Shown piece by piece: positions 1-5,644 of a DNA stretch of 9,876 bases. Position 1 is the first letter of the stretch. The number at the start of each line of letters is the position of its first letter. Both the position numbers and the translations under genes were made by a program. The stretch is from positions 1-9,876 of the forward strand of contig NZ_CAJZFD010000066.1 in assembly GCF_915069625.1 (NCBI RefSeq). Direction: 5' to 3'. Below the pieces are notes generated by a model, which was given only the letters and a program-made list of their open reading frames with translations, was not told the DNA's origin and did not search any database. This DNA comes from an uncultured Veillonella sp. (GTDB lineage Bacteria > Bacillota > Negativicutes > Veillonellales > Veillonellaceae).

Positions 1-53
1 ACTCGCGACCCCCGCCTTGGCAAGGCGGTGCTCTACCGCTGAGCTATTCCCGC
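1..53 (-). tRNA. tRNA-Gly (anticodon GCC), 3' part cut off by the window edge
   Basis: Read on the minus strand, the gene begins at 53 with the acceptor strand GCGGGAA. It continues with a D arm (GCTC/GAGC stem at 44-41 and 33-30) and an anticodon stem CCGCC/GGCGG (28-24, 16-12). The loop TTGCCAA carries anticodon GCC at 21-19, which decodes glycine codons GGC and GGU. The variable loop GGGTC and T stem GCGAG follow. The window ends at the first T of the T loop, so the 3' T stem, acceptor 3' strand and any encoded CCA are missing. Every visible stem pairs perfectly, so this is a real tRNA rather than a relic. Two promoters lie upstream, at 71-100 and 133-161. Confidence 0.96.
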
Positions 54-70
54 ATACAGAACCGATAATT

Positions 71-100
71 AATATAACATAATCATCAATCTGTCGTCAA
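71..100 (-). promoter_or_regulatory. Proximal promoter of tRNA-Gly
   Basis: On the minus strand a -35 box TTGACG (100-95) is followed after 18 bases by a -10 box TATATT (76-71). A TG at 79-78 makes it an extended -10. Both boxes match the sigma-70 consensus at 5 of 6 positions. Transcription would start near 64, about 11 bases before the tRNA 5' end, which is a usual leader length for a tRNA gene. Seen in sequence; use in vivo is inferred. Confidence 0.72.
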
Positions 101-132
101 GAACAATTTATGTCTGTCCTGACTGCCCTATA

Positions 133-161
133 ATAATATCAATTTACACATATAGTGTCAA
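133..161 (-). promoter_or_regulatory. Distal promoter upstream of tRNA-Gly
   Basis: On the minus strand a perfect -35 box TTGACA (161-156) is followed after 17 bases by TATTAT (138-133), 5 of 6 to the -10 consensus. It points at the tRNA, and a transcript from it would have a leader of about 70 bases. No other minus-strand gene lies between it and the tRNA, so it is probably a second promoter for the tRNA or tRNA operon. It lies downstream of the CobT-pair terminator, so it does not belong to that operon. Confidence 0.62.
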
Positions 162-216
162 TGGTTTTTCCATGAAATTCTCAGTTAATTTTGCATAATT
201 GAGCATAAAACATATA

Positions 217-244
217 AAAAGAGGGATTTAATAACCCCTCTTTT
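217..244 (-). terminator. Rho-independent terminator of the CobT-family gene pair
   Basis: A 9-bp perfect stem AAAAGAGGG/CCCTCTTTT (217-225 with 236-244) encloses a 10-base loop. On the minus strand the stem ends in a run of five T (220-216). It begins 7 bases beyond the stop of the last gene at 252. The opposite strand also ends in TTTT, so it could work in both directions, but no plus-strand gene is present to need it. Confidence 0.8.
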
Positions 245-251
245 ATATAGA

Positions 252-1355
252 TTACTCTTTGTTCTTTTGTCTACCTTTACCGGCTCCGTCTTCAGCTGCT
301 TTAACCTCAGCTTCCACGAAGGTTTTCATATCATTCAGCATATGCATGGATGCATCGATAATGGAGAGTCCCATTGTGGAGCCCAATGCTTCATCAATTT
401 GTAAATTGTAGTGTAAGCATGGTTTTACACCTAGGAATCGACATTGCTCCTTATGGATTGGTTCCTCATATGCGGCAGATGGGAATACATAATCCTTAAC
501 CAATGGTTCAATAGTAACGGCAGCCAATACAGCTGCACCGGTTACGGCATTATCAAATACTACTGCCATACGATAACTAGCAGCACCCAAGATAAATCCA
601 GTTAAGAATGCAATATCTAAACCTCCTGCGACATGAAGCAAATGCAATACCTCATCACGACGCTCGCTTTCACTCAAAGCAGACCAATCATCAACATCAA
701 TGTTAAACCGATCTACAAAGGAATGGATATGTGCAGCCCGTTGCTCAATGGTAGGTCCACATTCAGTATGGACTAGAATATCGTCATAAGCACAACCTGT
801 AATAGTTGCAGTCGTTACAAGGGAATCGAGGAATGCCCTCTCCCCTATGTTACCAAGAGCAACGACTTGTAATCCTTCGTTGTGCAGTTTATCAGCATAG
901 GTAAAGCCAAGTTCAAGGGATGCTTCTAATTCATCACGAGAAATAACAGGTTCTACACCAAAAAAGTGGGAACCCTTACGGATAACCTTTTGTTCAATAT
1001 TCGTCAAATCTGTCGTATCTTGTTCAAGGCCTATATTTACTACATGTACAGCTGCTTGTAACTTATTTGCCGCACCTTGCGTAGCCGTTCTACCATCATT
1101 GAAACGCTTAATCGCTGCGTTGCTTTCACTGCCATGCTGACTATTTTGAGGACCATCTACCAAGTGATCCGCCGCCACCACAAGTACACCATATCGCAAA
1201 TGATTTGGTTGAGGATCTGCCAGAATGCCCGCAAAGCGCTCAGCTATTAACTCTAATGTAGCAAGGCTATAAATAGGTTTTGTTAAATTATCGATTCGTA
1301 ATCGGCATGCTTCCATGGATGGCGCATGTAATGGTTCAATTGTAAAAGTTCTCAT
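252..1355 (-). CDS. Diverged CobT-family phosphoribosyltransferase subunit (ArsB-like)
   Basis: This 367-residue protein belongs to the family of nicotinate-nucleotide:lower-ligand-base phosphoribosyltransferases, which make the alpha-riboside phosphate used as the cobamide lower ligand. The fold is traceable: AADH at 61-64 (CobT has ADHG), GG-LD at 244-247, LGAA at 256-259, and IDEALGST at 320-327 where CobT has LGEGTG or similar. Glu322 therefore sits where CobT has its catalytic glutamate. Other motifs are lost: GEMGIxNT has become GNIGERAF (168-175) and GRGT has become ECGPT (198-202). The C-terminal tail (345-367) is charged and looks flexible. It starts in an ATGA overlap with the preceding CobT-like gene, with a perfect AGGAGG 6 bases before its ATG (1367-1362), so the two are translationally coupled. 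In Sporomusa ovata a similar pair, ArsA and ArsB, forms a heterodimer that activates phenol and p-cresol. By position and divergence I infer this is the ArsB-type partner. It could instead be a CobT paralogue of unknown use. Confidence 0.8.
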   Translation of the reverse strand: MRTFTIEPLHAPSMEACRLRIDNLTKPIYSLATLELIAERFAGILADPQPNHLRYGVLVVAADHLVDGPQNSQHGSESNAAIKRFNDGRTATQGAANKLQAAVHVVNIGLEQDTTDLTNIEQKVIRKGSHFFGVEPVISRDELEASLELGFTYADKLHNEGLQVVALGNIGERAFLDSLVTTATITGCAYDDILVHTECGPTIEQRAAHIHSFVDRFNIDVDDWSALSESERRDEVLHLLHVAGGLDIAFLTGFILGAASYRMAVVFDNAVTGAAVLAAVTIEPLVKDYVFPSAAYEEPIHKEQCRFLGVKPCLHYNLQIDEALGSTMGLSIIDASMHMLNDMKTFVEAEVKAAEDGAGKGRQKNKE

Positions 1356-2389
1356 GCCTTACCTCCTGTAACAGCCAAATACATATGAACGGCAAGGTCT
1401 AGCATGCCCATTTGAATGGAGCCACCAGATGCCTCACCAAGGCAAAGTCCTAAGTCAACATAGGCTTCAAGGCCTAGATTTTCTAAGGAAGATTTAGCCG
1501 CTTTTTCAGCAGATAAATGAGATGCCATCACATAGTCCATCGCTTGTGGCACCAATGTCTTAGCAACTAACGCACAAGCAGATGTATTAAAGCCATCAAT
1601 AATAACTAATGCATTATTCGCTGCAGCACCTAGAATAACACCTACGATACAGGAGAATTCAAAGCCTCCCACAGAGGATAAAATTCCGATGGCATCGTCT
1701 TTCGGTATATTCTTATATTTTTCTAATACATCATGAACGATGCGTTGCTTTAATTTCAAACGTTCGTCAGAAATATTAGTGCCTCGACCTGTCGCTTCCT
1801 CTGCTGTGAGTCCTGCAAATTTAGCAGTCATAAGAGCACTAGCGGTAGTATTGGAAATACCCATTTCCCCTACTAAGAAAACATTGAAACCTTCGTCAAT
1901 TTTCTCTTTTACAAGACGAATACCCGTTTCAATACCTTCAATAGCTTGCTCACGAGTCATGGCAGGTTCTTCCACAAAGTTCTTTGTCCCCATGCCAAGT
2001 TTATGAATACGTAATCCTGGTACCCAGCTCATATCCGCATCAATGCCCATGTCGATAACTTCCATGTGAGCACCACAATAATTAGCTAAGGAATTGGCAC
2101 CAGCCCCCTTAGGGATTAAGTAGTTTTGTGTCATCCCTACTGTTGTTTCCTTTGGGTACGCACTGACACCCATATCGGCCACACCATGATCGGCAGAGGC
2201 AATAATCATACAAGGCTTTGGAATCGTTAACTGTTCCTGATTTGTAGCTGCACCATATTGAGCCACCACATTTACAAGTCGTCCATATTGCTCTACAGGT
2301 GAACCTGCATTCCAACTATCAATTATATGTTGTTCAATCTCATGACTACGCCCAGTAATAGCGTCACAAGTTTCTTGTAACAAACTCAT
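1352..2389 (-). CDS. cobT: Nicotinate-nucleotide:lower-ligand-base phosphoribosyltransferase, CobT family (ArsA-like)
   Basis: This cytoplasmic enzyme (345 aa, usual CobT length) transfers phosphoribose from nicotinate mononucleotide to the lower-ligand base in the late steps of cobamide (B12-type) assembly. Family motifs appear in order: SADHGVADMGVSAYP (65-79), GAGAN (95-99), LGMGTKNF (131-138), GEMGISNTT (174-182), GRGTN (201-205), GGFE (241-244), IDGF (264-267), SHLSAE (290-295) and LGEASGG (317-323). Glu319 matches the catalytic glutamate of CobT (Glu317 in Salmonella). It is first in a two-gene unit, with SD AAGGAG 5 bases before the ATG and a promoter candidate at 2450-2455. A diverged paralogue follows in a 4-base overlap. 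Two coupled CobT paralogues, one canonical and one degenerate, are the pattern of ArsAB of Sporomusa ovata. The true base may therefore be phenol or p-cresol rather than dimethylbenzimidazole. Family membership is certain; base specificity is inferred. Confidence 0.93.
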   Translation of the reverse strand: MSLLQETCDAITGRSHEIEQHIIDSWNAGSPVEQYGRLVNVVAQYGAATNQEQLTIPKPCMIIASADHGVADMGVSAYPKETTVGMTQNYLIPKGAGANSLANYCGAHMEVIDMGIDADMSWVPGLRIHKLGMGTKNFVEEPAMTREQAIEGIETGIRLVKEKIDEGFNVFLVGEMGISNTTASALMTAKFAGLTAEEATGRGTNISDERLKLKQRIVHDVLEKYKNIPKDDAIGILSSVGGFEFSCIVGVILGAAANNALVIIDGFNTSACALVAKTLVPQAMDYVMASHLSAEKAAKSSLENLGLEAYVDLGLCLGEASGGSIQMGMLDLAVHMYLAVTGGKA

Positions 2390-2394
2390 AATAT

Positions 2395-2400
2395 CTCCTT
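2395..2400 (-). promoter_or_regulatory. Ribosome binding site of the first CobT-family gene
   Basis: On the minus strand AAGGAG lies 5 bases before the ATG at 2389. It supports this start over later in-frame methionines. Confidence 0.75.
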
Positions 2401-2449
2401 AACTAAATCATATGTTAAATGTATATTCTTCTAGAACTCTAGTATACAC

Positions 2450-2455
2450 ATTATA
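2450..2455 (-). promoter_or_regulatory. Candidate -10 box for the CobT-family pair
   Basis: A perfect TATAAT on the minus strand lies about 60 bases before the ATG, in the 127-bp gap after tyrA. At 17-base spacing the -35 position reads only CTAAAG, a poor match, so the promoter may be weak or need an activator. The remaining leader is too short for a full cobalamin riboswitch, and I see no B12-box-like sequence. The unit therefore does not appear to be under B12 riboswitch control here. Confidence 0.45.
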
Positions 2456-2496
2456 CTGCATAAATCATGTTGCTTTAGCTACATAAAATATAGCCT

Positions 2497-2523
2497 TAGC
2501 TAATCGTTAATTATCATTAGCTA
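2497..2523. other. Inverted repeat across the tyrA stop codon
   Basis: TAGCTAAT (2497-2504) and ATTAGCTA (2516-2523) form an 8-bp AT-rich stem around an 11-base loop, and the right arm covers the TAA stop of tyrA. On the minus strand no T run follows, so it is a poor intrinsic terminator for tyrA. On the plus strand it is followed by TTTTT but has no gene to end. It may be an RNA 3'-end protecting hairpin or chance. Confidence 0.3.
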
Positions 2524-3404
2524 TTTTTGATTTGGCCCGTTAAATATGGCAATTTACCTCGAATTTCTCGGCCCCGTTCAAGATAGGATTCTAAGGCTTG
2601 ACCTTCATCTTCTTGTGAAAGTATCTCTTTTACCCGTTGAATTTCGGATTCGATCTGTGAAAGACCTTCAATTACATTGTGTCTATTACCATAGATGATT
2701 TCACGCCACATAGATGGTAAACCACCGGCAACACGCGTACAATCGCGGAAGCCACCGGCCGACAATTTCATGCGCAACTCGCCTAACTCATCGCCACCGG
2801 AAACTTGCGTTAAAATGGATGCCAACAAATGTGGCATATGGCTGACCATAGCTAAATATGCATCGTGAGCATAGATATCTACAAATTCAATACGGGATCC
2901 TACAGCACGACCCATTTCAGCTAACTCTTGAGCAACCTCTTCACTATATACATCAGAGGCTTTATCCTCAAGGACAATCCAGCCCATCCCTTTAAATAGG
3001 TTTTTATGAGACACTTCATAACCGCCCTTTTCAGAGCCAGCCATAGGGTGAACAGACACAAAAATAGTACCTTTAGGAATGGAACTGTATACAGCTCGTA
3101 CAAAGTTTTCCTTTGCGCTAGACACATCCGTTACTACTTGTCCTGGTTTAAAGAGATGTGCCGTTTCTGTAAATAATCTTGCATTTGTATCTGGAGGCAA
3201 TGAAAATACGACAATATCCGAATTCTCAATCAATGGTTCTACCTCAGTCCAGGCAGCTTTCACCACACCATCTTGAATGGCCGCATCACAAACCTCTTGG
3301 CGACGCGCATAGCCCACTACCTCATAATCGGTATAAGCCTTTAACGCCTTTGCCAACGAACCACCTAATAGCCCCAAGCCAATAATACCTACTGTCTTAC
3401 TCAT
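2517..3404 (-). CDS. tyrA: Prephenate (or arogenate) dehydrogenase
   Basis: This cytoplasmic enzyme oxidatively decarboxylates prephenate to 4-hydroxyphenylpyruvate, the committed step to tyrosine, using NAD(P)+. The 295-residue protein opens with a Rossmann fold: GLGLLG at 9-14, with beta-2 ending near Gly31. The catalytic region has VHPMAGSEKGG (118-128, conserved His119) and the helical C-terminal domain has HD (180-181) and SHMPH (188-192). It stops about 75 residues short of the Bacillus-type enzyme and has no ACT domain, so tyrosine feedback through ACT is not expected. It lacks a fused chorismate mutase. The ATG at 3404 is preceded only by a weak SD (AAAGTAGG), yet the Rossmann motif directly after it fixes the start. 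No other aromatic-pathway gene is adjacent; the MATE gene lies upstream and the CobT pair downstream. A perfect hairpin (3424-3459) lies 19 bases before its start codon. Confidence 0.93.
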   Translation of the reverse strand: MSKTVGIIGLGLLGGSLAKALKAYTDYEVVGYARRQEVCDAAIQDGVVKAAWTEVEPLIENSDIVVFSLPPDTNARLFTETAHLFKPGQVVTDVSSAKENFVRAVYSSIPKGTIFVSVHPMAGSEKGGYEVSHKNLFKGMGWIVLEDKASDVYSEEVAQELAEMGRAVGSRIEFVDIYAHDAYLAMVSHMPHLLASILTQVSGGDELGELRMKLSAGGFRDCTRVAGGLPSMWREIIYGNRHNVIEGLSQIESEIQRVKEILSQEDEGQALESYLERGREIRGKLPYLTGQIKNS

Positions 3405-3423
3405 ATAAACCTACTTTCACAAA

Positions 3424-3459
3424 TAGTTAGCCTTACACTCTCCAATGTAAGGCTAACTA
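3424..3459 (-). terminator. Hairpin between the MATE gene and tyrA, probable terminator or attenuator
   Basis: TAGTTAGCCTTACA (3424-3437) pairs perfectly over 14 bp with 3446-3459 around an 8-base loop. It lies 46 bases after the MATE stop and 19 bases before the tyrA ATG. On the minus strand it is followed by TTTGTG, so the T run is only three long. The stem strength points to an intrinsic terminator for the MATE transcript. The short T run and the closeness to the tyrA ribosome site leave room for a leaky terminator or a structure affecting tyrA translation. Confidence 0.6.
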
Positions 3460-3505
3460 CATTTACAAACTATTAATAATTAACGGCGATCATGAAAATA
3501 TAAAA

Positions 3506-4852
3506 CTACGCCTCAATAAGACGTCTATTTTTCCATTTACCGCTATACCAACGATACACAAATAACAATCCTCGTAAAATTTCATCGGCCGCCATGGCAA
3601 TCCAAATGCCTACGAGTCCCCATCCCCAGTAAATACCAAAGAGATAAGATAATGGTACAGCGCATAGCCACATACCAAAAATGCCTACCAGCATAGGTGT
3701 CCGAATATCGCCTGCCGCTTGTAAACAGCCAACCATAACAATATTGACGGCACGGCCTAATTCAAGGAAAATCTCAACCAACAATACATTATGTGCTAAC
3801 GATAGGATTTCTGAATCTGTAGTGAATACAGACAAAACAATATCACTGGTAATATAAAAGAACGTAGCCAGACCTACATTAATAGCAATGGCTAAGAACA
3901 TCGAATGCCATACGCGATTTGTCACCTCATCTTGCCGTTTGGCCCCCATCAAGAAACCAACGATAACTTGTGACGCATTCGCTAGTGCTATGGTATATAC
4001 ATAACAAAGCATGGCTATAACCGAAACATATACCTTTGTATTAATAACAGCCAGTCCCAAGATATTGACCATTTTCATAATCGTTGTCTGAGATAGTTGA
4101 TAACTTAAGGTTTCGCCACCGGAAGGAACACTGATGTTCAGCAATGACTTAACCGTATGCCATGGGAATGGTTTTAAGAATCTAAAGCTTACCTCTAATG
4201 TAAGCAATTTCTTAAATGTATAACCGATAATCAGGAGACCAACCACCTTAGACAACCATGTAGAAATGGATACCCCTAGTACACCTAAGCTTGGTATGGG
4301 CCCATGGCCAAAGATTAACACATAGTTAGTTGCAATATGGATAACATTCATAACCAATGCAATGTACATAGTAACACGTGTTAATGAATGTCCTCTAAAT
4401 ACAGCAACTAACGCATAGTACATAGCCTGAATTGGCAAGCCTGCTGCCACTATGGTTGTATACACCGATGTATCGCTCATCGTTTCAGGAGGTATGCCAA
4501 GCCATGTAAAAATCCATGTATGACAAGTAATAAAGAATACGGCCGCTATCGATGAGAAGAAAAAGTTCAGCACCAAGCTGACCGTACATACTTCTGATAG
4601 CTTGGACTGATTCCGAGCCCCTAAATATTGAGCAATCAGAATCGTCGTAGCTGTGCTCATCACAATGATGAGCATAATAAAGATATTTAAAATTTGATTG
4701 GCATTAGCTACTGCTGCTACTGCTTGCGGCGAGTAGTGACTCATCATCAATTGGTCTATATTACCTACCAGCATCTGTAGGAACACTTCGATGAATATAG
4801 GCCAACTCAAGGTCCAGATGGACAAGCTAATCCCTTTTTCATAAGACTTCAT
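3506..4852 (-). CDS. MATE-family multidrug/cation efflux transporter
   Basis: An inner-membrane antiporter of the multidrug and toxic compound extrusion family, normally driven by Na+ or H+. Its 448 residues and roughly 12 hydrophobic helices are standard for the family. Typical features are the first helix pair with WPIFIEVFLQMLVGNIDQLM (17-36), the Q-L-ARNQ loop after helix 2, AVFRGHSLTR in the middle of the N-terminal half, and SGGETLSYQ at the start of the C-terminal half, which repeats the N-half architecture. The RWYSGKWK-type positively charged end is common in Clostridia/Negativicutes members. Substrate cannot be told from sequence. The ATG at 4852 has a good SD (AAGGGG, 5 bases upstream). 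It follows lemA by 72 bp with no clear terminator between, so cotranscription with the DUF3137-like/lemA pair is possible. The start region is partly duplicated (4848-4910). Confidence 0.93.
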   Translation of the reverse strand: MKSYEKGISLSIWTLSWPIFIEVFLQMLVGNIDQLMMSHYSPQAVAAVANANQILNIFIMLIIVMSTATTILIAQYLGARNQSKLSEVCTVSLVLNFFFSSIAAVFFITCHTWIFTWLGIPPETMSDTSVYTTIVAAGLPIQAMYYALVAVFRGHSLTRVTMYIALVMNVIHIATNYVLIFGHGPIPSLGVLGVSISTWLSKVVGLLIIGYTFKKLLTLEVSFRFLKPFPWHTVKSLLNISVPSGGETLSYQLSQTTIMKMVNILGLAVINTKVYVSVIAMLCYVYTIALANASQVIVGFLMGAKRQDEVTNRVWHSMFLAIAINVGLATFFYITSDIVLSVFTTDSEILSLAHNVLLVEIFLELGRAVNIVMVGCLQAAGDIRTPMLVGIFGMWLCAVPLSYLFGIYWGWGLVGIWIAMAADEILRGLLFVYRWYSGKWKNRRLIEA

Positions 4853-4910
4853 AGTATCCCCTTATATACTAATGCCAAATTTCATAGTCTTCCCTTTATA
4901 CACTAACGCC
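4848..4910. repeat. Diverged tandem duplication over the MATE start region
   Basis: Two copies (4848-4876 and 4881-4910, offset 33-34 bases) both open TTCATAGT, pass through CCC and TATA, and end ACTAA-GCC. They differ at only a few positions and by one inserted T. The first copy holds the start codon and Shine-Dalgarno of the MATE gene. The second holds a matching ATG and an SD-like AAAGGGAAG upstream. Confidence 0.7.
4862..4885 (-). CDS. Seven-codon upstream ORF before the MATE gene (MKFGISI)
   Basis: Within the duplicated region an ATG at 4885, with SD-like AAAGGGAAG 4-6 bases upstream, opens the peptide MKFGISI and ends with TAA at 4864-4862. It is in frame with the MATE start 33 bases further on. 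Its stop overlaps the AAGGGG ribosome site of the MATE gene, so ribosomes ending here could reload on the MATE start. Whether it is translated is unknown; it may only be a leftover of the duplication. Confidence 0.35.
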   Translation of the reverse strand: MKFGISI

Positions 4911-4924
4911 CCATTGCTTATCCA

Positions 4925-5644
4925 TTAAAAGAAAACGCCTTTAGCCTTTTCTTTAGTTTCTTGATCAGCAATAAATGGAATTCTTGTAGTTCTACCTTCT
5001 TTAGCAGCTACAATCTTTTTAAATGGGAATTCAAAGATTTCTCTATTCCAAGTATTTACCGCATCATTGTATAACGTTCTAGCTGCAGTAATTTCTTTTT
5101 GCAAATAAGAGTTTTGTTGCATTGCATCACGAATTGTATCTTGGCTTTGTAATTCTGGATAGTTTTCTATAGCTACATTAAGAGCTCTTGTAGCCTTATT
5201 AAGTTGAGAGTTCACATCACTTCTAGACTCTTCAGAGAAATTACCACTTCTATACTTAGCAATATCTACGAGAATATCTTTATCCACTTCAATAGATTTT
5301 TCCACTAATTTAGCTGCATTGGAAAGAATCACCACACGTTGCTCCATATAATTATCAATCTCAGAAGCAGCGTTTTGAATTCTTTGTTCCATCATATTAA
5401 ACTCTGAGCTAATTTGTTTTAATCTCCACCATGGATAAATTAGCACAATCGCACCAATAATAGATACGAGATACTTGTCAATAACTATGCCTAAAACGAT
5501 ACCAATAACACCGATAGCCATAAGAATAGTAGGTAGCATTTTTTCAAAGCCACTAGTTTCAACAGGGATTACCTTAGCGATAACATGCACATCTCTGCCT
5601 TCAGACATAATTTCCGGATTCATTTCGTCGAGTTGGTTAGCCAT
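4925..5644 (-). CDS. lemA: LemA-family membrane protein
   Basis: LemA proteins are membrane-anchored helical-bundle proteins of unclear biochemical role. I set the start at the ATG at 5644 (239 aa), because GGAGG (5657-5653) lies 8 bases upstream; the longer TTG start would lie on top of that site. Residues 1-36 are polar. Two hydrophobic helices follow at about 37-54 and 58-72. The LemA core runs from about 83 to 225: an ID-x6-R pattern (96-103), ENYPELQ (160-166), the A-x-LYNDAVNTWN signature (188-200) and EFPF (205-208). Classic LemA has a single N-terminal helix and about 185 residues, so the extra N-terminal segment is unusual. The start overlaps the end of the DUF3137-like gene by 8 bases (ATGGCTAA), indicating translational coupling and probably a shared complex. 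The membrane topology is predicted, with the core probably on one side as an alpha-helical coiled bundle. Confidence 0.88.
   Translation of the reverse strand: MANQLDEMNPEIMSEGRDVHVIAKVIPVETSGFEKMLPTILMAIGVIGIVLGIVIDKYLVSIIGAIVLIYPWWRLKQISSEFNMMEQRIQNAASEIDNYMEQRVVILSNAAKLVEKSIEVDKDILVDIAKYRSGNFSEESRSDVNSQLNKATRALNVAIENYPELQSQDTIRDAMQQNSYLQKEITAARTLYNDAVNTWNREIFEFPFKKIVAAKEGRTTRIPFIADQETKEKAKGVFF

Noticed and set aside
2428..2446. Operator formed by the short palindromes TTCTAGAA and GTATAC
   Set aside because: They are short, common in AT-rich DNA and not arranged as a repeated site, so chance is a sufficient explanation.
2390..2516. Cobalamin riboswitch before the CobT-family pair
   Set aside because: The gap is only 127 bp, is AT-rich, contains no B12-box-like sequence that I can see and lacks the multi-stem layout such a riboswitch needs.
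2497..2523. Terminator of tyrA
   Set aside because: The stem is only 8 AT-rich base pairs and no T run follows on the transcribed strand, so I list it only as an inverted repeat.
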